This document shows positions 1 to 6,345 of a stretch of 15,380 nucleotides of DNA, one piece after another. Numbering within the stretch: position 1 is the first letter of the stretch; every line of letters begins with the position of its first letter. Source of the DNA: JANDLT01 sp041743485 (lineage in GTDB: Bacteria; Acidobacteriota; Blastocatellia; Pyrinomonadales; Pyrinomonadaceae); contig JBGTMR010000006.1 in assembly GCA_041743485.1 (NCBI GenBank), forward strand, positions 1 to 15,380, read 5' to 3'. The notes beneath the pieces were generated by a model. The model was not told the DNA's origin and ran no database searches. It saw nothing but the letters and a program-made list of their open reading frames with translations. The translations under genes were made by a program, and so were the position numbers.

Positions 1-2030
1 CCGAGTACATCGGTTTCCGTCAAACGATTGCCGTTCGCGTCGTAGGTAAAGGTTTCCGTGTGACCGAGCGCGTCGGTTTTACCCGTCACGTTAAGCCCAT
101 TGTCGTAAGTCCAAGTCTTGGTTTGCGAGCCGCCGCAGCTACACGCGCCCTCGACCCGCGTCACGACGTTGCGACCTTTGCTCGTATCGAAGAAGTATTT
201 GGTAATGTGACCGAGCGCGTCCGTCACATGCGTTTCCGTACTGCCGACATAGTTCAAGGTGAAGCGTTCTACTCCGCCCTGCTTCTCCGAAGTAGTTGCG
301 CGACCTTGCGAATCGTAGGCGTGGGCTTCTATGACGTTGCCGAGCGCGTCCGTCACCGATGACAACACCATATTCGGTGAATAGATGTAAGCAAACCAGT
401 ACTGCGAACCGTCCGCATAGGTGACGGACTGCAACTCGCTGCTTGATCCGTAAGTGTACGTCGCAATCGCTCCCGTTGCGTCGCTAATCGAAGCGACGCG
501 CCCGTTCGTCGGATGGATTGTAAGGTTGAGCGTGCGCCCGAAGGAATCGGTAATCGTCGTCGGCTTACCCGTCGCATCGTAGGTCAGTGTGGTTTGATTG
601 TTATTGCGGTCGGCAAGAGACAGAAGCTTGCCCGCCGAATTGAAGCGGTGGATGCCGCCGTCTTTAAGCGTCAACGTAAAGCTGCCATCGGCGTTCTGAC
701 CAAGGTGGTCGTGAAAATCCGGCTGCATCGGCGCGAACAATGTGCCTGCACGACTGAAGCCGACCGCTCGACCGTCCGGCAGGTATAAGCGCACCAACCC
801 TGTGTCGGCATAGACCTGAATCGCTTCATCATATGCACTCGTCCAGCCATGTCCGAAAAGTCCGGCACGTTGTGAGACGCTGTTGTAAGTACGTATGATT
901 TGCAATGCCTCACCGATGCCGGACAACCGGTAATCGGTTTGTTGCAAATACATGTTTCCGTTTGTGACGTTGATAGGTCCACCGACACGAGCGTTGCACG
1001 AGGTCGTACCGGCATTCTCGTTGTCGTCGAGTGCGACACCGACAAAATTAGATGGATGTGACGTGTTGTTATCGCTGTTCGCCCGAACGTAAAGATAATA
1101 ATTATGAGAAGGATCAAGAGAGGTAAGGGGAATTTGCGCGGTCAAAGAGGTTACGCCGGGGTTAGCGTACCGGTTACCCATAAATGTCTCGGAATTATTT
1201 GCCGTAGTGTCAACCAGAAACACCGGGTAGGTAGGATAGGCGTTAGCAACTACATTCCATGTCAGGGTGATTTGTGTTTTATTAGCGGCTTGTGCCTTCA
1301 GTGTCGGATATCCGATGTCCGCTGTTGTAGCCGAGACGATATTGGATTGGTGAGATGTATTGCCATTATTTGCCAGAATATAGAAATAACGAGTTTGATT
1401 GGGTCCGAAGTTGCCATACCGCCCGGTCAGGGTGCTGATGTCAGGATTGCCGTGATAAACGTTACCCATGTGAGTGAAGCTGCCGCTCGCGCCCGTATCC
1501 GACATGTACACTTGATAAGTCGGCGATGCCCCGTCAACCACGCTCCATGAAAGCGTAATGTGACCGAAATCCGCCGTTGTTGCCGTTGCCGCCAGCGTTG
1601 GGTAGCCGAAGTCTGGAGTTGTCGCCGACGCGATATTAGAGGGGACGGATGTATCGCAGCCATAAGCCGTAACATAGAAGTACACGGTCTCGTTAGCATT
1701 GAAGCCGCCAAACTCGGTGGTTAAAGAATTGACCCATGAATATGCATACCTGCTACCCATGTGAACGAAACTGCCATTCACCCCAGTGGATGACATAAAT
1801 ACTTGGTAATTGGGGTTGTTTGTGGCAACGACGTTCCACGTAATGGAAATCTTGCTGAGACTCGTAGCAGTTGCCGTTAAAGAGGGAGGTTGAGGTACTT
1901 GACACTCCTGCGCGCTTGCCGTCGCAGAGAGCCATAGCAGCAAAAGGCAAAATCCTGCAATGCAGGTAACGTGACCGGCAAACCGGGCAACGCAGTGATA
2001 ATTAGGCACGAGGGAATAAAAGCGAGGCAT
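1..2030 (-). CDS. RHS repeat protein, N-terminal part (runs off left edge)
   Basis: The minus strand is open without interruption from an ATG at 2030 to the window edge, about 676 codons. Residues 1-40 are a Sec signal peptide: a hydrophobic stretch (CIAGFCLLLLWLSA) and cleavage site ASA|QEC. Three related fibronectin-III-like repeats of about 95 residues follow (roughly 45-137, 138-236, 237-330), each with an 'ITWNVV' strand, an 'FMGxRYA' segment and a 'YFYV.A' strand. About residues 345-420 match DUF6531 (GGPINVTNGNMYL ... RTYNS ... FGHGW). YD/RHS repeats such as 'VTDALGHITKYFFDT' and 'TFTYDANGNRLTETD' start near residue 475. RHS proteins build a cocoon-like shell around a C-terminal toxin; the signal peptide implies Sec export rather than loading on a type VI spike. 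The toxin end lies off-window. On a circular molecule it could be the 14753-15380 segment, which has the same strand and direction. No strong Shine-Dalgarno is seen; AGGAA lies about 13 bases upstream. Confidence 0.93.
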   Translation of the reverse strand, partial: MPRFYSLVPNYHCVARFAGHVTCIAGFCLLLLWLSATASAQECQVPQPPSLTATATSLSKISITWNVVATNNPNYQVFMSSTGVNGSFVHMGSRYAYSWVNSLTTEFGGFNANETVYFYVTAYGCDTSVPSNIASATTPDFGYPTLAATATTADFGHITLSWSVVDGASPTYQVYMSDTGASGSFTHMGNVYHGNPDISTLTGRYGNFGPNQTRYFYILANNGNTSHQSNIVSATTADIGYPTLKAQAANKTQITLTWNVVANAYPTYPVFLVDTTANNSETFMGNRYANPGVTSLTAQIPLTSLDPSHNYYLYVRANSDNNTSHPSNFVGVALDDNENAGTTSCNARVGGPINVTNGNMYLQQTDYRLSGIGEALQIIRTYNSVSQRAGLFGHGWTSAYDEAIQVYADTGLVRLYLPDGRAVGFSRAGTLFAPMQPDFHDHLGQNADGSFTLTLKDGGIHRFNSAGKLLSLADRNNNQTTLTYDATGKPTTITDSFGRTLNLTIHPTNGRVASISDATGAIATYTYGSSSELQSVTYADGSQYWFAYIYSPNMVLSSVTDALGNVIEAHAYDSQGRATTSEKQGGVERFTLNYVGSTETHVTDALGHITKYFFDTSKGRNVVTRVEGACSCGGSQTKTWTYDNGLNVTGKTDALGHTETFTYDANGNRLTETDVL

Positions 2031-2449
2031 AAAAATAGAAAATTCCTGTTTAGAAGGGCGAGAGATGCGTCAACCTACACGCAATAGTGCGTCGGCTTAA
2101 AAAGGTGGTCGATTTGATTAAGGACGAAAAACCGGATGAGATTTTGGGACAACTAACGGGGCTGTTACTGAATTGTGCGGGCAGAGGCTAAGCTATCGCT
2201 AAAGCAATGTCAAGAACATTAGTTCCGTTGCAGATTTCGCGGTCGCGCGTGATAATTTTAACTCCCGGTCACTCCGGCAGTTTGAATGTGACATTTCGGA
2301 CACTCTACGCGAGCAACACAAACACAGCGCAAACAAGAGGTTACAGGTCACTATTGAACTTCGTTTTACCGTTTAGCGATAACTTATCTGACGGCATATT
2401 ATGTCAGGTCGCGTTGTGACTTTTGCACATAAACATAAACTCCGCGAAT

Positions 2450-2478
2450 CCCGCAATCTTCTGTTCAGGATTAGCGGG
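2450..2478 (+). repeat. Hairpin element, left copy (CCCGC...GCGGG)
   Basis: CCCGCAATC at 2450-2458 pairs with GATTAGCGGG at 2469-2478, with one bulged base and a 10-base loop containing TTCTGTTC. The sequence TTTCGATTTTTC follows the right arm, so it could act as a terminator on the plus strand. A related hairpin lies in inverted orientation at 10509-10550. From TTCTGTTC through the right arm to TTCG the two agree at 21 of 25 positions. The two copies bracket the replication/mobilization/addiction backbone. Confidence 0.55.
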
Positions 2479-2600
2479 TTTCGATTTTTCACATAACAAA
2501 GAATTATCAGCCGCAACTTATTTCGGCTTTGTGTTGGCACTCGCCGATGAGTCGCTTTTTGCATGGCGAAACACAAGATGTTGCGCTCGTCTCTCGAATA

Positions 2601-2637
2601 GAAAAAGCCGCGTCGTGACATACGGCGCGGCTTTTTC
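2601..2637. terminator. Bidirectional Rho-independent terminator
   Basis: GAAAAAGCCGCG (2601-2612) is perfectly complementary to CGCGGCTTTTTC (2626-2637). Pairing continues inward through 2613-2616/2622-2625 (one G-T wobble), leaving a 5-base loop. The A5 and T5 tracts make it a terminator in both directions. It is suitably placed about 90 bases beyond the DUF3368 stop to end the minus-strand addiction operon. A second inverted repeat (ACAAGATGTTG 2573-2583 and CAACATCTTGT 2653-2663) encloses it. Confidence 0.85.
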
Positions 2638-2727
2638 ACGAATCGGTCAACACAACATCTTGTATCAACGCTTTTCATTTAGGCTTACCTGTAAAAGTCA
2701 CGATTTCATCTGACACACATGATTTAT

Positions 2728-3186
2728 TTATCCGCCAAGACGTTTCCATAAAGCAGGTGCGGCGCGGAAATTCGTTTGCCGCAACCGTTTTACCGCATCT
2801 TTCAAATCAATCAAATCACGCTTGGCGGCGACTTCCAAAATGCCTAATGTACCGATGACGGCAAGACCCTTCACCTCTGCCGCGCGTCGTCCCATTCGCT
2901 CATCGAGTAACACGACATCAGCTTCCATTTCTAATGCTAATGAAAGAACCTCCTGCTCACCCGCATCAAGTTCAACTCCCAAATCAACCGGTGTTATGCG
3001 GCGCACTTCAACCCATTCCGGCAAACTCGCCGCCCACGCGCGCACCGCGTCCGGCGCACCCGTGCTTTGCATCTCATCGCTTATAGCTTGGGGAATCAAC
3101 ACGCCCCCGTACAACTGCGGCAGCACCTCTATGTAACCAATCAGGAGCAGATAGTTAAGCGGCGAAGTATCGGAGACGACAATCAT
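2728..3186 (-). CDS. DUF3368 PIN-like toxin
   Basis: This 152-residue protein begins MIVVSDTSPLNYLLLIG, the signature start of the DUF3368 branch of PIN-fold nucleases, which are predicted RNases acting as type II toxins. Likely metal-binding acids are D6 in 'SDTSP', E38 in 'AISDE', E77 in 'DAGEQEVLSLA' and D95 in 'VLLDERMGRRAA'. The downstream 'GTLGILEVAAKRDLI' segment is also typical. The start ATG overlaps the stop of the UPF0175 gene by four bases (ATGA), indicating translational coupling. DUF3368/UPF0175 pairs are a recurrent toxin-antitoxin arrangement. It is the last gene of the addiction cluster, with a strong terminator about 90 bases beyond. The gene appears intact; RNase activity is inferred from the family. 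Confidence 0.9.
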   Translation of the reverse strand: MIVVSDTSPLNYLLLIGYIEVLPQLYGGVLIPQAISDEMQSTGAPDAVRAWAASLPEWVEVRRITPVDLGVELDAGEQEVLSLALEMEADVVLLDERMGRRAAEVKGLAVIGTLGILEVAAKRDLIDLKDAVKRLRQTNFRAAPALWKRLGG

Positions 3187-3446
3187 TTTCCAAATAACTG
3201 ACGGTGCGTTTCGCGCTCACGCGCAAGGTCTTCGACGCTATAATCTAAGTACGCTTCACGTTCTTTAAGGAACGCTTCGGTTTGCCAAAAGTCTAAGCCC
3301 AGTAGCCGCCCGACCTGCGCGCGGGTCAACTTGTGCAGGCGATAACCTTCGACGGCTAAAGATTCGAGGGTGATGCGCGGTAAATCTCCCCACTCACTCG
3401 CTAATTTGTTTTCGATCTCCGATGGTAACTCAATCGTCACAGACAT
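3183..3446 (-). CDS. UPF0175 family antitoxin
   Basis: From the ATG at 3446 the product has 87 residues: MSVTIELPSEIENKLASEWG, then a helical segment (ITLESLAVEGYRLHKLTRAQVGRLLGLDFWQTEAFLKE). This is the UPF0175 pattern, whose C-terminal 'Q-x-x-x-LLGLxxxxxxxFL' part resembles a helix-turn-helix. UPF0175 proteins are the usual antitoxins of DUF3368 toxins and probably bind the operon promoter as well as the toxin. A start at 3482 is possible in frame, but 3446 is preferred: it has an AAGGTG ribosome site nine bases upstream, the family begins here, and the longer form would overlap the Uma2 stop. The stop overlaps the toxin start by four bases. Confidence 0.87.
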   Translation of the reverse strand: MSVTIELPSEIENKLASEWGDLPRITLESLAVEGYRLHKLTRAQVGRLLGLDFWQTEAFLKEREAYLDYSVEDLARERETHRQLFGK

Positions 3447-3468
3447 AAACTTGTTCACCTTCGCTGCC

Positions 3469-4128
3469 TTAAACCAAATCATTTTTCACCGCTTGAAGCA
3501 TCGCCGTCGAACCGCCCTCACGCCCCAAACGAAGGTACTCACTCATGCGTTCGCCCGTCAGATGTGGAAAGCTGCGGCTGTGCGTCGCCGATTTATACTC
3601 ACCATCGGAAAGCACAAAGAACCGCATCCGTGCGCCGTCATAACGCCACACTTCCGGGACTCCCGCCGCACAATACAATTTCATCTTGTCGAGTGACGGA
3701 CTCGTGATGTCCACTTCTAACACGACATCCGGCGGCGGATGAACCTGTAAATCAATCTCCGCTATGCCCCGCACTGCTGATTCATTTGCGAGATAAAAAC
3801 AACTGTCCGGCTCGCCGCCTTTTTCTTGTGCATCAACGCGCATCGTCATCGCCCCGCAATTATCGAGATTTCTTCCTTGCTCAAATGTGACGAGCGTCAG
3901 AATCATATCCACGAAGCGCGTTATCTGTTCGTGTAATCGCTTTGGGCTCATAATTTCAAGTGCGCCGTCTATGTAAGCCAGACGTATCCCGCCCGGACGC
4001 TCATCATCGCCTAACTCGTCGAGAAGCTCTAGGTAAGTCTCCCATGCCACGCCGTAGTACAAATGCTTTTCGGCGAGCGTGGCAGTCGCCGCGAGGCGGT
4101 CTAAGACATCTGTTTCGGCAATCATCAT
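3469..4128 (-). CDS. Uma2 family (DUF820) restriction-like endonuclease
   Basis: Uma2 proteins have a PD-(D/E)XK nuclease fold and an unknown biological role; they are abundant in cyanobacteria and several environmental phyla. Visible family elements, in order, are 'RLAYIDGALEIMSPKRLHE', 'EPDSCFYL' in the acidic motif region, and 'PPPDVVLEVDITSPSLDKMKLY', which supplies the E-x-D and K of the active site. 'AGVPEVWRYD' and a strand-rich end follow. The start is ambiguous. The frame opens at a TTG (4149), but two adjacent ATGs at 4128 and 4125 give the more usual beginning 'MMIAETDVL', and 4128 is used here; no clear ribosome site precedes any of them. It lies between the PIN module and the UPF0175/DUF3368 module, 22 bases before the UPF0175 start, so it is probably cotranscribed. 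A link to the addiction modules is unproven. Confidence 0.88.
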   Translation of the reverse strand: MMIAETDVLDRLAATATLAEKHLYYGVAWETYLELLDELGDDERPGGIRLAYIDGALEIMSPKRLHEQITRFVDMILTLVTFEQGRNLDNCGAMTMRVDAQEKGGEPDSCFYLANESAVRGIAEIDLQVHPPPDVVLEVDITSPSLDKMKLYCAAGVPEVWRYDGARMRFFVLSDGEYKSATHSRSFPHLTGERMSEYLRLGREGGSTAMLQAVKNDLV

Positions 4129-4166
4129 AATGGTTATGCGATACGGCAAAGATTTTGAGGCAGATA

Positions 4167-4625
4167 TTACTCTTGTGGCGGATGAAATCCTACGCTATGC
4201 ACACGCCGTAAGTTGATTAAGCCTTTAGCGAATGAACGTGATGCTGTGCGTGCCGAGCGCGGAGATGCGGTCAAGTTCGTGATGTCGGAAGTGAGAAGCG
4301 TCCCGCCGACGCGGGTTGTCAGCGTCAGCGCGAAGCAGTCGGCAATCGAAACTTTGCCCGTAGCTTTCAGTCTGCCAACGTCTTGCCAAAAGGATTGGTC
4401 GGCATCGTTGCGCTTAATGACTGACATTGCGAACAAATCGTTCATCCCACCAACGGCTGCCGCATCGCCGCCGTCGCGGTAAAACGTGTAGAACACTTCA
4501 CACAGGTTGACGTAGTGCGCGAAGCACCGATGGGTCGGGTCGAGCATTGCGGCTTCAACCGCATCCGCGCCCGCTTCGTTGCGAAGATAGGCGATCATCG
4601 CGCAAGCGTCGAGAACGTAAATCAC
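4167..4625 (-). CDS. PIN-domain VapC-type toxin, C-terminus frameshifted
   Basis: The product begins (V)IYVLDACAMIAYLRNE with a GTG start overlapping the upstream antitoxin stop by four bases. Likely catalytic acids of the PIN RNase fold are D6, E43 ('NLCEVFYTFYR'), D96 ('SIADCFALTL') and D114 ('TLLTSD'). Immediately after D114 the reading frame slips. As written the protein continues with 38 unrelated residues to 4167. Restoring one C after base 4284 instead yields HHELDRISALGTHSITFIR and a stop at 4225-4227, which is the normal ending of this family. All four acids survive, but the last strand and helix are replaced, so the toxin is probably inactive unless the indel is a sequencing error. 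VapC toxins cleave tRNA or rRNA and are held in check by the cognate antitoxin upstream. Confidence 0.85.
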   Translation of the reverse strand: MIYVLDACAMIAYLRNEAGADAVEAAMLDPTHRCFAHYVNLCEVFYTFYRDGGDAAAVGGMNDLFAMSVIKRNDADQSFWQDVGRLKATGKVSIADCFALTLTTRVGGTLLTSDITNLTASPRSARTASRSFAKGLINLRRVHSVGFHPPQE

Positions 4626-4855
4626 GCACGACTCCTGCGATCTTCCATAACAATCTCTTCGGTTTTGCGGCGGGCGAAATCCTCGCTTGATGTTGGCAGA
4701 TGCGCGTATTTGCCTCGAATCTGCCGGGATAGGGCGGCGCGGCGCGACCGTTCCGCTAAATGCTGCTCGCGGAAAAGCATTTCGCTCAAAAGTTGTCGCT
4801 CGTTCGGCGGAAGCCCGCGCACTTCCTCAACGATTCTGTCTAAAACGTGAGACAT
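4622..4855 (-). CDS. VapB-like antitoxin of the PIN toxin
   Basis: This 77-residue protein starts MSHVLDRIVEEVRGLPPNERQ, the amphipathic opening common to small antitoxins paired with PIN toxins. A basic middle (AERSRRAALSRQIRGKY) and a C-terminal tail (LPTSSEDFARRKTEEIVMEDRR), likely the toxin-wrapping segment, follow. The ATG at 4855 has an AAAGGTG ribosome site seven bases upstream. Its stop overlaps the toxin GTG (GTGA), as in translationally coupled antitoxin-toxin pairs. A plausible promoter lies about 95 bases upstream (4948-4976). It is the first gene of the cluster running to 2728. No named DNA-binding fold is obvious, so the antitoxin role rests mainly on position, size and overlap. 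Confidence 0.8.
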   Translation of the reverse strand: MSHVLDRIVEEVRGLPPNERQLLSEMLFREQHLAERSRRAALSRQIRGKYAHLPTSSEDFARRKTEEIVMEDRRSRA

Positions 4856-4947
4856 TGCTTTTCACCTTTCGCTGCTACGACTACGGCTGGTCACTCGCGC
4901 CCCCTTTTGTTCATCTGTCGTCCTTACTTTGCGGACAACTCACAAAC

Positions 4948-4976
4948 CTTATAGGCGAAAACCGCTTTGTAGGCAA
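4948..4976 (-). promoter_or_regulatory. Predicted sigma-70-type promoter of the addiction operon
   Basis: Read on the minus strand, TTGCCT (4976-4971) is followed after 17 bases by TATAAG (4953-4948), close to the TTGACA/TATAAT consensus with ideal spacing. It lies about 95 bases upstream of the antitoxin start and downstream of the ParE remnant, the expected place for the promoter of the 4855-2728 operon. It is a consensus match by eye only. Confidence 0.4.
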
Positions 4977-4983
4977 AGCCGCC

Positions 4984-5100
4984 TTAACTGACCGGTTCAT
5001 CAAACGCCCTCGACATATCACGCGAGCCATGCAGTACACGCAAGATTTCGACACCATCTTCTAGCAGTGAATAGTGATAATTGTTATTCGCTGCTTCCAG
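4984..5100 (-). pseudogene. ParE/RelE-type toxin, 3' remnant
   Basis: After an in-frame TGA at 5101-5103 the minus strand encodes 38 codons ending at a TAA (4984-4986): ...NNNYHYSLLEDGVEILRVLHGSRDMSRAF... The 'DGVEILRVLHGSRD' segment matches the conserved C-terminal strand and helix of ParE-type toxins (typically 'VEILRVLHGARD'). About 60 N-terminal residues of a normal ParE are missing and no start codon or antitoxin lies upstream. It is best read as the tail of a destroyed toxin-antitoxin locus. ParE toxins normally poison DNA gyrase. Confidence 0.65.
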
Positions 5101-5124
5101 TCACTTCTTTCTTAAACATGATAA

Positions 5125-6046
5125 TCACCGAAGCCCGCCATTACCGCCGCTATCGCCTTTCTGCTTTTGATCTTCCGCTGCTTTTTCCGCCTCGTTCACT
5201 TCCTTGATGATTTGATTGGCGCGCTTAAGCTGATCGTCCGTCATTACCTCGCGGAAGCTGCGCCAATTTGCGGCATCCCGGTAGATGTATGGCGAAGGTT
5301 GCGCGAGCCACGTCATCCCGGCGGTGATGAGGATGCCAAAGACGACTCCGAACGCCATCAGGTACAACCTTCTCGTGAACTGCTTTTCCGTCAACTCTCG
5401 TACCCGCCGATGGATCGGCGCAAGCGTTTCTTCAGTCGCCTGTTTCGTTTGGTTAAAATGCTTTCTCAACTCGCCGCGCGTCTCGCTTGCCAGCAAACTG
5501 ATACCGCTTTTCGCTTCACCGGCGACTGCTCTGTAATCATCGGCAAACTCGGCGCACATCCTCGCCGCATTCGCGGCTGCCAGTGCTTGCCTGTTGGCAC
5601 TCCTTCGCAGTCGCCCGTTGCGCTTTGAGCGTCTGGTCGTGCCTTGCCATGTACTCCTTGTTGTAGTCAAGAAAAGCCTGTAATAAATTTTGCTGATTTT
5701 CGTATCCCGTATCCGTCGCTTGCGTGACCTGAGCGATGTGGTTCTTGAATTTGGTTTCCACTGTCTTCTGGTGGACTTCAAGATTCGTCTGTTTCTGGTC
5801 AATATTTTCAAGTCGCTTGGTAATCGTTTCCGTCGCCAACAGGAAATTACCGGCGAACTTGCCGACGAAATCTTCGCGTAAATTTTGCTCCACTCGCACT
5901 AAACGCTTGCCTATGGCATCGGCGAACTCTTCGGCACTCGGCATCTGACGCCCTGCGAGTTCACGCTTCAGACCATCGCGCTCGGCAGCGATTGACTTAA
6001 CTTGCGCTTCTAAATCCGCGATTCGTTGCATAAAATTACTGCTCAT
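5125..6046 (-). pseudogene. Coiled-coil, single-pass membrane mobilization-associated protein (frameshifted)
   Basis: Two overlapping minus-strand frames make one protein if one extra base near 5599 is removed. The first part (6046 to about 5600) starts MSSNFMQRIADLEAQVKSIA and is rich in coiled coil (RVEQNLREDF, ITKRLENIDQKQTNLEVHQK). The second (about 5598 to 5125) continues ANRQALAAANAARMCAEFAD, then a linker, a membrane segment (LYLMAFGVVFGILITAGMTW) and a charged cytoplasmic tail. The repaired length is about 306 residues. The stretch of the second frame upstream of the junction is R/S/T-rich noise. ATG 6046 is preferred over 6067 because AAAGGA precedes it. The gene lies about 25 bases after the repaired relaxase stop, ending the mob operon. 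Layout resembles membrane-anchored relaxosome helpers such as MobB, but no homology is recognised, so this role is inferred from position and topology. Confidence 0.7.
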
Positions 6047-6070
6047 AAAGGGATGGTTCCTTTCCATTGA

Positions 6071-6345
6071 TTACAATTCCATTGCCCAACCGATGACGCG
6101 CTCCGGTGCTTCACGTTCGATCTCTTGCTCAAGCGTTCTCTCTAAAATCTGCTCCGGCGCGCGCTCAATCATTTCTTTTTGCGGCTCGATTCCCGCCGCC
6201 CGGTTGAGCATTTCAACCGCATCGTGGTCGTTCCGGCTCGGCTCTATCCCAGCTATCCAGTGCAGTTGTTCGAGCCGTCCGGTCGCTCTCCGCTCTCCCA
6301 GACGGGTGAAGAAGTGTTGAAACTTTGCTCTCTTATTTGCGCCAA
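6071..6345 (-). pseudogene. Displaced C-terminal tail of the relaxase
   Basis: The relaxase frame stops at TAG 6253-6255, but the -1 frame is open from at least 6345 to a TAA at 6071-6073. It reads as acidic, helical protein: ...GRLEQLHWIAGIEPSRNDHD, AVEMLNRAAGIEPQKEMIER and EREAPERVIGWAMEL. Its end lies just four bases before ATG 6067, the spacing expected in this compact operon. A single missing base between about 6260 and 6345 would restore one 500-residue relaxase. The alternative is that the relaxase really ends at 6253 and this is chance coding, which the composition argues against. Confidence 0.55.

Larger units (their letters stand above)
2031..2727. other. Intergenic region without convincing genes
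   Basis: This stretch of about 700 bases separates the RHS start (2030, minus) from the DUF3368 toxin stop (2728, minus). It is AT-richer than the flanking RHS core. It contains a hairpin at 2450-2478 and a strong bidirectional terminator at 2601-2637, listed separately. Short open frames on both strands overlap these hairpins and have no family character. A 35-codon plus-strand frame (GTG 2087 to TAA 2191) has a protein-like composition (KKVVDLIKDEKPDEILGQL) but no start signal or recognisable family, so it is not called. The promoter of the RHS gene should lie within the first 200 bases, but no clear -35/-10 pair is visible. Confidence 0.6.

Noticed and set aside
2087..2191. Plus-strand frame of about 35 codons with protein-like composition (KKVVDLIKDEKPDEILGQL)
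   Set aside because: No ribosome site, no good start and no recognisable family; short open frames of this size are common by chance.
2420..2496. Two TTTTGCACATAA/TTTTTCACATAA repeats as possible DnaA boxes
   Set aside because: Their reverse complements (TTATGTGCA, TTATGTGAA) differ at too many positions from TTATCCACA.
2207..2713. Open frames on both strands in the gap between RHS and the DUF3368 gene
   Set aside because: They run through the terminator hairpins, have unusual composition and lack any motif.
5590..5610. Programmed +1 frameshift in the coiled-coil protein
   Set aside because: No slippery codon, stop codon or stimulatory structure is evident at the junction, and other genes here show ordinary single-base indels.
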